From a virus, in the IMG/VR virus record IMGVR_UViG_3300032893_000241, positions 1 through 27,046 of that record: a DNA stretch of 27,046 nt; one strand, given 5' to 3'. This document shows positions 1-8,272 of this stretch, in pieces. Each line of letters starts with the position of its first letter. Position 1 is the first letter of the stretch. The translations under genes and the position numbers were made by a program. A model generated the notes under the pieces. That model made no database searches, was not told the DNA's origin, and saw nothing but the letters and a program-made list of their open reading frames with translations.

Positions 1-2290
1 GCTGGTAAGAGGTGTAGGCGTACGCCTTGGCGAGATTGCCAAGGAGGTCGCTCACCGCCGTCCCCAACTGCGCGTCAGCAGCAATCTCCATCTGCACCGA
101 CTGGATCACCGGGTTCATCCCCGTCTGCCCGGCATTCAGCGCGTTGTTGAACGTCTGCTGCAACGAGGTTACGGCGAACATCTGACCCTGCTGGATCATG
201 TTCATCCCGTCCTCGGTGGTCTTGAGCCACGTCGAGAACGCCTGGTTGCCGGTCGCGAACTGCGCGTCCAGCAACTGCTGCTTCGTCATGATCGCCTGAT
301 TGTCGATCTGCTGGTCCTGCGCGGCCAGGATGGTCGAGTCGGTGATGCCCATGCTCGAGAGCGACTGTCGGACCTGAGCCTTCTGGGCGGCGACCTTCTG
401 GTCGAGCGCGAGCTGGTCGGCAGGGCGCAGCGTTCCGCTCTGGTAGTCACCGAATGCCTGCGTGTAGATCGCCTGCAACTGAGGATCACTCGCAAGGATG
501 GTGTTGCCCTGCTGCACCGCAGTATCGACCACCTTCTGCTGCGCCGGGGTCAGAGTGCCGGACTTGTACTGGTCCAGCATCTGCGTCCCTGCCTGCGTAT
601 AAGGCGTGCCAAGGGCCGCAACCTTGTCGGACTGTGCTTGGGCGTCCTTCTTCGCCTGATCGGCCTGGGCGAACCCCAGAGCGCCTATGGCGAGGTACGG
701 CGCCATGCTGGTTACGCTGTTCCCGCCAAGAAGGGTGCTGCCGATCGTGCTGATCCCGGTCCCGATGTCGCTCAGGAGACTGGAGCCCGGGTCTGTCGGA
801 ACCGCGCCGGCTGTGGTCGAAGCCCCCGGGTCGGGTAGGCTGGGAGTCTGGGTGGCCGGGGAGGCGCCGCCGAGCCCAGTGCCGTTGATGAGTCCGGCAG
901 GCGTGATCGCCGCGGGTCCGTTCGGGATGCCGGTCCCCGGTAGCCCCATCGTCGCCGTCGAGGTAGGCGGGCTGGCGGATGGGATCGTGGCTGGCGCCGC
1001 GCTTCCAGGCACCCCGCTCATGGGCTGAAGAGGATCTGCCATTTTCCCACCTGCCGTCGTTGTGCCGCTGGACGCGAGTCCGATGCCTGTTGCCTTGCCT
1101 GCCAGATTCCCTACCAGCGAACTGCCGGTCGCGTCAGTGACGCCACCAGTCACGCCGCCCGTTATAGCACCCGTCAGCGGGTCCTTGCCTGACAGGACAG
1201 ACCCAAGAGCTCCGCCGGCTGCGCCTGAGACAGTGCTGCCGAGAACGCCGCCGCCTACAGAGTCGGAGACTCCTGCGCCGATGCCATCAGTTCCGCCCCA
1301 CGCACCGCCGACGCCTCCGCTGATAGCCCCAGTCACAGGGTTCCCGCCGCGCAGAACCGACGTACCAGCACCCTGAACCGCGCCGCCAACAGCGTTGGAT
1401 ACAACTGGGTTGAGCCCGGCCTCCTGCAACTGGTTGGAGATCAGGTTCTTTGGGGTGTACGAGGAAATCTGGGACAGGACTGATGGACCAGGAAGTTGAG
1501 CAGGCGTAGCCATACCCGAAAGGTCGGGCAACCCGACATTGAAGGTCTCGGCAGGCAATCCGCCAGCAGTTCCTGTGTCCGCGATTCCGGTTGCGGTGTT
1601 CGATGCGAGCAGCGTGCTCGGATCGTACGCGAGGCTCGCATCGGTGACGGGAGCCACGTCGGTTGCAGGATCAATGGGGGTGGCGCCTAATGCCCCGGCC
1701 AACCCCATCGAGGCGTAACCACCCGCGATGATGTCGGCGACCTGACCGGCCAGAACATTGCCGCCGGTCTTGTAGCCGGTCTCTGACTGGACTTGCTGCC
1801 ACTGTTGCGCTGTAGGGCCTCCAAGCTGTCCGATCAGAGGGGACAGGTTGCTCCCAGTAACTGCGTTCTCGATCTTCGTACCGAGCGGCGTGCCGCCGAA
1901 GATGGTCTGCTGCGGGTGAGAGATGATCCCCTTGGTGAGATCGACACCCGACTGAAGGGCGTTGGTGACGAATCCCTTGATGTTGCCTAGAGCACCAGCG
2001 TTCGGGTCGATACCAGACATCAACTCCTTCTGGTCAGGCGTCAGACTTCCGGCGAACGTCTGCCACAACTGCATCTCTTGTGGGGTCTGATTGCCAACCG
2101 TGCCTTGCCCTCTACCTTCACCACCGTAGGGGTTGTTGGGATTGACTGGCGCACTCGGCATCGAGAGTAGCTGTTGCAGCATCGCCTGCTGTGCAGGCGT
2201 CAGGCTATTTCCCCACTGCTGATAAATCGGGTCGATCGTCTGCACGCCAGACGGCATCGGGTTCAGCAGTGATTGAGCGCTGGCAGACAT
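1..2290 (-). CDS. large glycine-zipper virion protein, 3' end outside window (partial)
   Basis: An uninterrupted frame of about 763 codons opens with ATG at 2290 and is still open at base 1, so the C-terminus is missing. The start overlaps the stop of the upstream gene (TGATG). Residues about 300-405 are rich in Gly, Ala, Ser and Val with repeated G-x-x-G spacing, resembling glycine-zipper or membrane-inserting segments. Residues about 530-763 are Gln/Ala-rich and predicted helical. A short motif beginning L-T/R-P-x-x-Q occurs four times, near residues 27, 80, 577 and 618. No enzyme motif was seen. It is the last visible late gene, after the fibre, a place where podoviruses often encode ejected internal virion proteins, and the composition fits. 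The ejection role is inference. It could also be a tail or baseplate-like structural protein. Confidence 0.75.
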   Translation of the reverse strand, partial: MSASAQSLLNPMPSGVQTIDPIYQQWGNSLTPAQQAMLQQLLSMPSAPVNPNNPYGGEGRGQGTVGNQTPQEMQLWQTFAGSLTPDQKELMSGIDPNAGALGNIKGFVTNALQSGVDLTKGIISHPQQTIFGGTPLGTKIENAVTGSNLSPLIGQLGGPTAQQWQQVQSETGYKTGGNVLAGQVADIIAGGYASMGLAGALGATPIDPATDVAPVTDASLAYDPSTLLASNTATGIADTGTAGGLPAETFNVGLPDLSGMATPAQLPGPSVLSQISSYTPKNLISNQLQEAGLNPVVSNAVGGAVQGAGTSVLRGGNPVTGAISGGVGGAWGGTDGIGAGVSDSVGGGVLGSTVSGAAGGALGSVLSGKDPLTGAITGGVTGGVTDATGSSLVGNLAGKATGIGLASSGTTTAGGKMADPLQPMSGVPGSAAPATIPSASPPTSTATMGLPGTGIPNGPAAITPAGLINGTGLGGASPATQTPSLPDPGASTTAGAVPTDPGSSLLSDIGTGISTIGSTLLGGNSVTSMAPYLAIGALGFAQADQAKKDAQAQSDKVAALGTPYTQAGTQMLDQYKSGTLTPAQQKVVDTAVQQGNTILASDPQLQAIYTQAFGDYQSGTLRPADQLALDQKVAAQKAQVRQSLSSMGITDSTILAAQDQQIDNQAIMTKQQLLDAQFATGNQAFSTWLKTTEDGMNMIQQGQMFAVTSLQQTFNNALNAGQTGMNPVIQSVQMEIAADAQLGTAVSDLLGNLAKAYAYTSYQ

Positions 2291-2601
2291 CAGCCGATCC
2301 GCCAGTTGGCGCCGTCCCAAATTACCGGCACTGTGTTCGCCCCGCCGCCAGCGACTATTGCGCCGAAGTTCCCGGACATCGCCACGGTCGAGTCCGTCAC
2401 GAATGCCCGCGTAGGAACCGTAACCGTAGGCAGCGACGATACCGTCGTCGTAAGCCCACCCGGAAAGTTTGCGGCCTGTCGCGCAAGAGTCTGATGCACG
2501 GTCGCGTGCCGGAGCATCCAATCCGACTTGGATCGCTCGTCGCCTTCCTTCCACCCGTCCCTGAGGGTGCCGCTACGGACTGGTGCCGTTGTCACCTGCA
2601 T
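2290..2601 (-). CDS. small virion-associated protein of unknown function
   Basis: A 103-residue frame starts with ATG at 2601, inside the last codons of the upstream 58-residue gene, and ends in a TGATG overlap with the large virion protein. The N-terminal third is charged. The C-terminal two thirds are Thr/Val/Gly-rich, ending in a segment like TVPVIWDGANWRIG, a pattern I associate with small phage structural or fibre-accessory proteins. Purines (AAGG) lie directly against the ATG, so a later start is possible; ATG at about residue 29 is the next one. No catalytic motif is visible. Position between fibre and large virion protein suggests a virion component, by context only. Confidence 0.65.
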   Translation of the reverse strand: MQVTTAPVRSGTLRDGWKEGDERSKSDWMLRHATVHQTLARQAANFPGGLTTTVSSLPTVTVPTRAFVTDSTVAMSGNFGAIVAGGGANTVPVIWDGANWRIG

Positions 2602-2749
2602 CCTTCAGTTGCTTGTTGATCTGCTCGTGAATTTCTGAGATCAGGTTGTACGACTGTTTCGCGGGCAACTCCCCCAAGGCGAGGAACACGAGGTTCACTT
2701 CATCAAGGCTTTTGAAAACGACCGTGAACTGTTTGGTCTCCATCACCAT
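2573..2749 (-). CDS. small hypothetical protein downstream of fibre
   Basis: A 58-residue protein begins M-V-M-E-T-K-Q-F. I chose ATG 2749 because an AGGAG sits about 9 bases upstream; the in-frame ATG at 2743 would be too far from it. The frame is open much farther upstream, but that part is Arg-rich and antisense-like, overlapping the fibre gene in another frame, so I excluded it. The start overlaps the last codons of the fibre gene (TGATGG). The sequence has a short beta-like N-terminus followed by amphipathic helix (residues about 15-50) and no cysteines. Function is unknown. Its tight coupling to the fibre gene suggests a fibre-assembly or chaperone-like role, which is inference. Confidence 0.6.
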   Translation of the reverse strand: MVMETKQFTVVFKSLDEVNLVFLALGELPAKQSYNLISEIHEQINKQLKDAGDNGTSP

Positions 2750-3780
2750 GCGGGGATGCTCCTGATCGTGCCGTTGTCGTTGATCTTGATCCACTTCGTC
2801 GGGTTTCCGACTGACGGAGCGTTCGTCAGCGTCCCGGCGCTTGCGCCTGCGTTGTTGGTCAGCGCCGCGTTCGTTGCGATCAGGGCGCCAGTCGTTGCGG
2901 ATGGGCCGACAGTGAGAGTGTCGCCGGATGTAGCTCCGGGACACACGATGTTTCCGGCACCGCCTACGATGAACGTGTCCAGACTGCTTTGTGTATTGAA
3001 GAACCTCAGGTCGTTGCTGCTCGCCGGCTGGTACAACTGAATCTGATTCTGACCGTTCTGGGCGACATTAATAACTTGAGTTCTCGTGGCACTCGAGGAC
3101 TGAACTTGCAGCGCTACAGCCGCAGTCTGAAGTGCTGCAATAAATCCAGTACCGCCGGTTGTGGTTGCATAGAACCCGGCTGCCTGCAACTGACTATTCA
3201 GGACGTTTTGCCACTGCCCATCAGCTCTCAGGAACGTCGCCTGCCCGCCACCGGACTGAGGCACAACGCCGGCCTGCGACGGGCCGAACGTGTTGACGGC
3301 AAGCGTCAGGTTTGAACTCAGCGCACCGCCGCCGGTAAGCGGCGCCGTAGTCGAGATGGTGCGGCTGTTGGGAACGGTATTTATGCCGCCCTGAGTGCCG
3401 CCCTTCAACTGGAACTGCGTACCGTCGTAGATGAGGTCCACCACCGCTCCGACGACAACCTGTCCGGATGTGACCGCAGTCGCATCGGGGTTGGTCACAG
3501 CCTTGGCGCCAAGTCCATTGACGTTTAGCGTCACGGCCCCGGTGACGGTGTTGGCAACCTTGACCTGAAGGCCGACGCCGGCACCGTAGGAAAAGAGCTG
3601 CGGTGCCGGCACCGTGACGATCCACGTATTGACCGTTCCGGTGTCCTGGTAGTAGTTGGTGAACGTCCCAAGTGAGTTGAGCGCCTGAGCGTCCTGACTG
3701 AAGTTGGCATCCAACTGCGACAGCGGGATCGGGCCAGCCTGTGCCGCAAACTGGTTGGTGGGGGTGATTGATCCGGCCAT
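2743..3780 (-). CDS. putative tail fibre / receptor-binding protein
   Basis: 345 residues, ATG at 3780 with AAGG about 9 bases upstream. Composition is typical of a phage fibre: Gly, Thr, Ser, Asn, Gln and Val dominate, with almost no Lys or Cys. The N-terminus (residues 1-40, with QAGPIPLSQLDANF) resembles virion-attachment ends. The segment around residues 140-165 (ISTTAPLTGGGALSSNLTL) is a pattern common in phage fibres and appendages. The C-terminus ends in a short WIKINDNG segment seen in trimeric appendages. It follows the nozzle-like gene by 3 bases, a position fitting a tail appendage. No enzymatic depolymerase motif was recognised. Adsorption specificity is inferred from family-like composition. 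Confidence 0.75.
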   Translation of the reverse strand: MAGSITPTNQFAAQAGPIPLSQLDANFSQDAQALNSLGTFTNYYQDTGTVNTWIVTVPAPQLFSYGAGVGLQVKVANTVTGAVTLNVNGLGAKAVTNPDATAVTSGQVVVGAVVDLIYDGTQFQLKGGTQGGINTVPNSRTISTTAPLTGGGALSSNLTLAVNTFGPSQAGVVPQSGGGQATFLRADGQWQNVLNSQLQAAGFYATTTGGTGFIAALQTAAVALQVQSSSATRTQVINVAQNGQNQIQLYQPASSNDLRFFNTQSSLDTFIVGGAGNIVCPGATSGDTLTVGPSATTGALIATNAALTNNAGASAGTLTNAPSVGNPTKWIKINDNGTIRSIPAW

Positions 3781-3783
3781 GAG

Positions 3784-5364
3784 TTAGTACCTTGCCTTGA
3801 GTTTGTAGTCCATGAAGACGGAACTGAGCTGGTAGACCGCGCCGCTAGAGTATCCGGACAAGCCGACGTATTTTCCATACGCCGACGGGGTGCTGCTCGA
3901 GAAAAACAGATACTGACCGCTGTACCACGACACCGCGTTGTTGCCGCTGTTGACCCATGTGACGATGCCGCCACCGGCATTGGTCCATTGTACCGACGAG
4001 ATGTTCGGGGCGTTGGAGAACGACGACTTGCTGTTCGGCGTGTCAACGCTCGCGACGAACGTGCCGCTGATGGACGACACCACAAGCTCGAATCCCGCGC
4101 GGATCACCTGCTTGTCGGCAAGCGAGTCCTCCATGCCCCACAACGGGGTGGACCACTGGCTTGCGGGAGATGTCGTCCGGTCGGCGAACAACTGGTACAG
4201 CTTGTTGTCTATCAGCCCGAACAGAGCCGGGGCGTTGTTGACCATCCCCTGAGCGATGAACGTCAGGTTGCCGTAGTTGACGAAAAACCAACGGCCATTG
4301 AAGAAACACGCGAGGCTAGGCCCTTCGTCAAGGTCTTCCTGCCCGCTGACTTCTATGTCGTCCGGGCTGTGCCCACGGATGACGAGGAAGCACGCGCACA
4401 GGATATTCTGCACGACCGCGCAGCCACCGGAGATCTGCTGGCTGAAGTCGATGTACTGCCACGTCCCGTCGATGTCCTGAGACAGTCGCTGCACATCGAC
4501 GCCGCCCATAACCTGAGCGCCATAGCGGTTCGCGAACAGCACGTCTCTGCCGTACAGGAAAATCGACGCCGGCTGGTCGCAGCCGACGTTTGACTGGATG
4601 TTCGTGTTGCTGAACACGGGAGTCGGAGGAACTGCCGACGCTCCGGTCGTCGCGTTGGTCGGGATGTACACATCCGAGATGATGTTCCACGACGAACGGC
4701 CACCGATGTAGAGGTAGCCGTTCGCGCTCACCATCCGCACCACCGAGCCGCGCAACTGCGGGTCAGTGAGGTTTACCGTCGCGGCTCCGTTGACCGGCAG
4801 GAACGACGCTGCGGTGTAATCGTCGGGTCCCGACAGCGTGATTACACGTTCCTGAGCTATCCAGACACGCCCCTGGTAGACGGCGATGTCTGTTCCGTAA
4901 GACGGCACTCCGGGACCAGAGATCAGCACGAAACTCGTCCCGTCCCATGCGTAGTACCCGCTTGAGTCTATGAACAGGACCGCGGAGTTCTTCCACTGGT
5001 CCATCCGGCTGCCGGAGCCCGACAGCGGGGAGCCGGAGTTGATGAGAGTCGAGACCCCCGCCACGATGTCGTACTGGTAGATGTTCCCTGCCGTCGAGAA
5101 CAGGAACATGTAATCGACGTAGTTGAGGGTTGCGAACTGCGCCCAGTAGATCTCGTCCGTCGCATAGTCAACCAGGACTCCCGACACGTTCGGGACCGTG
5201 TGCAGGTTCGCATCGCCGATCGGGATCAGGTTGATGAGCTCGTACCAGTGGTCCTCCGGGCACGACACGCGCGATGCCTGCGTGAACACGCCCTTCCACT
5301 GGCGGAACGTCTTGTTGCGACGCTCAACCTCTTTTGGCTGCTGCTCTGCTTTGGTAGTAGCCAA
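3784..5364 (-). CDS. tail nozzle / packaged-DNA stabilisation protein (P22 gp10-like)
   Basis: 526 residues, rich in beta-forming repeats with recurring aromatic-Gly blades (for example IYQYDI, YYAWDG, YLYIGG, FFNGRWFF), consistent with a beta-propeller. P22 gp10 and related nozzle proteins are propellers of similar size and sit after the adaptor at the portal exit, matching this gene order. The only upstream in-frame initiator consistent with the conserved-looking N-terminus is TTG at 5364, with AAGG about 8 bases before it; the first internal ATG is over 100 residues in. It starts 9 bases after the adaptor stop. I rely on fold-like pattern and synteny, so the gp10 assignment is moderate; a generic virion structural protein is the fallback. 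Confidence 0.7.
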   Translation of the reverse strand: MATTKAEQQPKEVERRNKTFRQWKGVFTQASRVSCPEDHWYELINLIPIGDANLHTVPNVSGVLVDYATDEIYWAQFATLNYVDYMFLFSTAGNIYQYDIVAGVSTLINSGSPLSGSGSRMDQWKNSAVLFIDSSGYYAWDGTSFVLISGPGVPSYGTDIAVYQGRVWIAQERVITLSGPDDYTAASFLPVNGAATVNLTDPQLRGSVVRMVSANGYLYIGGRSSWNIISDVYIPTNATTGASAVPPTPVFSNTNIQSNVGCDQPASIFLYGRDVLFANRYGAQVMGGVDVQRLSQDIDGTWQYIDFSQQISGGCAVVQNILCACFLVIRGHSPDDIEVSGQEDLDEGPSLACFFNGRWFFVNYGNLTFIAQGMVNNAPALFGLIDNKLYQLFADRTTSPASQWSTPLWGMEDSLADKQVIRAGFELVVSSISGTFVASVDTPNSKSSFSNAPNISSVQWTNAGGGIVTWVNSGNNAVSWYSGQYLFFSSSTPSAYGKYVGLSGYSSGAVYQLSSVFMDYKLKARY

Positions 5365-5373
5365 GCGAGCGCC

Positions 5374-6009
5374 TTATGCGTAGACGCTCGGGATGATGCG
5401 GGTCTGCCACGCACGGGCAGTCATGAGCATCTGGGTGCGGTACTCGGCCTTGAACATGGCCGCCTCGGCCATAGACTGTTCCTTGAACTTCGCCAAGTAC
5501 GAGGCCCAGTACATGACGTTCTCGGTGAACGGCACGGGGATGGTCTCGGCCTGCGAGTCCGACACTAGGTCGGGCGGGTTCATCGCGCAGTCCCAGTCGG
5601 ACGTGTAGTTCTGGTTCGGGATAGGACCGATCAGGATGGTCGTCGCCCCAACGCGCGTGTACGCCGCGGGCTGTTGCTGGAGGTTGTTCCAGTAGCGGAG
5701 CTTGGCGTTGAACTCGGTCAGGGAGAAATAGATCAGCGGGTACCTCGTGTTCTGCAGGTACACGTTGATGTTCATGATGTCGATGATGTACGGACCCAGA
5801 ACAGGGTCGATCGTCTGAATGACGTACGACTCCTGCCCCATCTGCAGGGTGATGTTGGTCACGTACTGACGCAGGCACTTGGAGTCCTGGCAGACCCGGC
5901 GCCGCGCCTTGTTGATGTAGCCCGTCAGTTCCTGGTCGGACCAGAACTGATTGGTCGGATCGTGCAGGAGTTGGCGAGTGTCCGTCAGGTAACTATTGAG
6001 CGCACCCAC
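5374..6009 (-). CDS. head-to-tail adaptor protein (P22 gp4-like)
   Basis: 211 residues starting with GTG at 6009 behind an excellent AGGAGG, spacing 5. The N-terminus has the arrangement typical of podoviral head-tail connectors: T-R-x-L-L-H-D-P, then F-W-S-D-x-E-L-x-x-Y-I-N-K-A-R-R-R-V (residues about 11-40). The C-terminal half is helical with many Met, Ala and Gln (AEAAMFKAEYRTQMLM), as in ring-forming adaptors. It lies between the capsid genes and the nozzle-like gene, which is where the adaptor that docks under the portal is normally encoded. Assignment rests on pattern and synteny. Confidence 0.75.
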   Translation of the reverse strand: MGALNSYLTDTRQLLHDPTNQFWSDQELTGYINKARRRVCQDSKCLRQYVTNITLQMGQESYVIQTIDPVLGPYIIDIMNINVYLQNTRYPLIYFSLTEFNAKLRYWNNLQQQPAAYTRVGATTILIGPIPNQNYTSDWDCAMNPPDLVSDSQAETIPVPFTENVMYWASYLAKFKEQSMAEAAMFKAEYRTQMLMTARAWQTRIIPSVYA

Positions 6010-6019
6010 CTAATCCTCC

Positions 6020-6478
6020 TCACAACCTGCCATCGTCCTCCTGCTGCGGGGGTTTGCCGGCCGGCAAGCTGTGACCCTTGCCGACCGAACTCCCCACCGG
6101 CAGAGAAGAGGGGGCCAACTCTGATGCCGATACTGTCCGCGCCTTGGACGCCCGCGGCGCGCGATCCTGGCTCGTCGGTGCCTCGTCCTCATCCTCGTCC
6201 TCGTAGTCGGACCCGGGGATGTTCGGCACCGCATCGAACTTGATCTTGGCGAGCTCCGCGTACGCGGCTTCCAACTGGTCGCTGCTGGTCATCCAGCCAA
6301 GCCTCGCCATCGCGAAGGACTTGTCTTCCATGTCGAAACCGAACACATGCCTCGCCACGTTGACGTGTACGTCAACTGCCTTCTTCGGCGGGAATTCGTA
6401 GTCCACCCCGTCGAAGCGACCGCGGATCAGACGGTTCGTCCCGTTCGTGATCCGCACGTGATCCGAAAGATCAATCAT
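6020..6478 (-). CDS. hypothetical structural-region protein with acidic tail
   Basis: 152 residues from ATG 6478, preceded by GAGAGGGGG about 5 bases upstream. The frame extends further 5' but that part is Arg-rich and overlaps the upstream gene in another frame, so it was excluded. Residues 1-85 look globular (I-D-L-S-D-H-V-R-I-T-N, then D-Y-E-F-P-P-K-K-A-V-D-V) with a small beta-rich domain. Residues about 90-105 hold an acidic run (DYEDEDEDEA), followed by a Ser/Pro/Ala/Lys-rich disordered tail. It sits between a decoration-like gene and the adaptor, so a head-completion or neck role is plausible but unproven. Confidence 0.7.
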   Translation of the reverse strand: MIDLSDHVRITNGTNRLIRGRFDGVDYEFPPKKAVDVHVNVARHVFGFDMEDKSFAMARLGWMTSSDQLEAAYAELAKIKFDAVPNIPGSDYEDEDEDEAPTSQDRAPRASKARTVSASELAPSSLPVGSSVGKGHSLPAGKPPQQEDDGRL

Positions 6479-6494
6479 CACGGCCCCCTCTCGA

Positions 6495-7181
6495 TCAGGT
6501 GATGACGCTGAAGTAACTCGTCGACGTCGTGCCCGACGCCTCGATCGCGTAGTTGTACGGGTCGAGCCAGCCCTGGAACGACGTGCTCGCTGCAGCCGCT
6601 GCGCGCGCCTGCGGCGCAGTGGTCGGCGTCGTGCCACCCGCGAGTAGCGGAGTGATGACGCCATCGAGCATGTAGTTGTTCATCGCCGGGTAGTAGTTGA
6701 TGACGCAGTTCGCGCCAAGAACACACTGCACGTTCGCGGCCTGCACGAGCGGCGGCGGCTGCGGCGTGACGACCGTCGCGATCGTCTGCGTCGGGCCACC
6801 CGTGAAGCCAGAGAGCGGCTGCGCGATGAGCCACGGGAAGAACACCGCGATGCCCGTCAGCGACGTGACCGTCAGCGCCGACAGCGTGCTGTAGATCGTG
6901 ATCGCCGTCGTGCTCGGGATCGACAGGATGCGGAACGTGTTGCCGACTAGGATGCCGGTACCAGTCGGTGCCGACGTCGAGCCGCCGAACTTGATGAAGT
7001 AGTTTGGCGGCACGTTCGACGAAGGCGTCATGGTGAGGCCATGCGCCGCGTTGAACGTGATCGTGTTGATGTTGTTGGAAGAGGCGAACGTCGCGCCGGC
7101 ACCCGCAGGGATCGTGAACTGCGTGATCGTCTGCTCGGTCTGGAAGTCGAGCGCGGTGTTGGTAATCTTGAGGATTGACAT
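6495..7181 (-). CDS. putative capsid decoration / minor structural protein
   Basis: 228 residues, ATG at 7181 with AAGGAG 8 bases upstream; that ribosome-binding site overlaps the capsid gene stop codon, so the two genes are probably coupled. The sequence is Thr/Ser/Ile/Gly-rich and beta-like throughout (GILVGNTFRILSIPSTTAIT is typical), with few charged residues, resembling proteins that decorate or complete heads. Direct position after the major capsid gene supports this. Two Cys lie near residues 150-158. No recognised domain; the decoration role is inference. Confidence 0.65.
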   Translation of the reverse strand: MSILKITNTALDFQTEQTITQFTIPAGAGATFASSNNINTITFNAAHGLTMTPSSNVPPNYFIKFGGSTSAPTGTGILVGNTFRILSIPSTTAITIYSTLSALTVTSLTGIAVFFPWLIAQPLSGFTGGPTQTIATVVTPQPPPLVQAANVQCVLGANCVINYYPAMNNYMLDGVITPLLAGGTTPTTAPQARAAAAASTSFQGWLDPYNYAIEASGTTSTSYFSVIT

Positions 7182-7193
7182 GGTGGCTGCTCC

Positions 7194-8216
7194 TTACAGG
7201 GTGAGGAACGTGAAGCCACCGATGCGACTGCAAGTCTTCGGCTTCGTCAGCACCAACTCGCAGAGCGTCAGCACCACTCCGACGTACCCGATCTGGTAGT
7301 TAGAGATGAGGGATTCAAAGCCCGAAAAGGCGAAGGCTGCCATCTCGTGTACGTACAGATTGAGGTAGTTCGTATTGATGAGATACACCGTGCCTTCCGG
7401 GCAGTAGGGATCGGCGTAGATCGGCACACCGGCCACGTCGAGCGCGCGGAATGCGGAGCGCGGACGATCACCGTCGCTGTCGAATGCGCTGCCCGGGCCG
7501 ATGTTGTAGATCTCGCCGCCGGCCGAGCCGACGACGCCGATGAAGTCGTTGCTGAGTGAGGCGAACGTCCCGAAGCCGCAGACACCGAATGTCGGCATCT
7601 CGGCACCGTTGCGGTTCGTGCCGGCGATGTACTGAAAGATCTTCTGGCGCGTCGGGGCAACCGAGCCAGCCGCGTACACGCGCGACTGCCACCACGTGTT
7701 CGCCACGCGGTTGATGTTGCCGTACGTCGCCGCGTTCGTTGAGTCGTCCACCGCACCCGGCAGGCCGATCAACTGCTGCGTGTTCGTGCTGTTGTTGTAC
7801 ATCGCCTGCGACAGCGCGTCCGTCATCGAGTTGCCCGCGTCGTTCATGCGCGCTTCGATGATCGGCACGATCGCGTGGTCAAGCTGCACCGCACCTTCCA
7901 TGCCGAGGAACGGGATCGGCGTCACGACCGCCTTGAGGTTGAACTCGGCGAGCGACGCGCCCTGCTGCTGCCCCGGCTGGTTGAACGAGCCATCGTACCC
8001 AGTCCACTGGGTGTTGACGAAAGGCTGGCCCTGCACCGGGACAGAGATCGAGCTCACACCGCCGGATGCCGTCTGGGCATCGGCGAGCGCCGCGGCGAGA
8101 AGCGGCGACGTGTTGTAGATCTGGACGACGAGCTTCGGCACGAACGCGCGACGAGTCAATGCGGATAATTCGGCAAGCTGTGGTTGTCCCGGCATGATTC
8201 CGCTGGTGATGGGCAT
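7194..8216 (-). CDS. major capsid protein
   Basis: 340 residues, ATG at 8216 with GGAG about 7 bases upstream. The pattern agrees with HK97-fold capsid proteins of podo- and siphoviruses. It has an N-terminal region proposed as arm/E-loop with a VPVQGQPFVN-like strand, a long helical spine segment (residues about 115-145, with IIEARMNDAGNSM), and a conserved-looking C-terminal part with R-A-L-D-V-A-G-V-P-I-Y-A-D and an aromatic Y-L-N-L-Y-V-H-E-M segment. A scaffold-like gene lies immediately upstream and a decoration-like gene 12 bases downstream, as usual for capsid cassettes. There is no obvious N-terminal protease or maturation domain. Confidence comes from order plus residue pattern rather than from an alignment. 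Confidence 0.85.
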   Translation of the reverse strand: MPITSGIMPGQPQLAELSALTRRAFVPKLVVQIYNTSPLLAAALADAQTASGGVSSISVPVQGQPFVNTQWTGYDGSFNQPGQQQGASLAEFNLKAVVTPIPFLGMEGAVQLDHAIVPIIEARMNDAGNSMTDALSQAMYNNSTNTQQLIGLPGAVDDSTNAATYGNINRVANTWWQSRVYAAGSVAPTRQKIFQYIAGTNRNGAEMPTFGVCGFGTFASLSNDFIGVVGSAGGEIYNIGPGSAFDSDGDRPRSAFRALDVAGVPIYADPYCPEGTVYLINTNYLNLYVHEMAAFAFSGFESLISNYQIGYVGVVLTLCELVLTKPKTCSRIGGFTFLTL

Positions 8217-8242
8217 TGATGTCTCCGAGTTTCCTGTAAGTT

Positions 8243-8263
8243 CGCGGTGGCCCTCTCACCGCG
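8243..8263 (-). other. stem-loop in the scaffold-capsid intergenic mRNA
   Basis: A perfect 7-bp inverted repeat (CGCGGTG / CACCGCG on either strand) with a 7-base loop occupies most of the 56-base gap between the scaffold-like gene and the major capsid gene. No T-tract follows on the minus strand, so it does not look like a terminator. It lies about 27 bases before the capsid ATG and could mark RNA processing or protect the capsid message. The role is inference. Confidence 0.5.
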
Positions 8264-8272
8264 TCCGTATCT

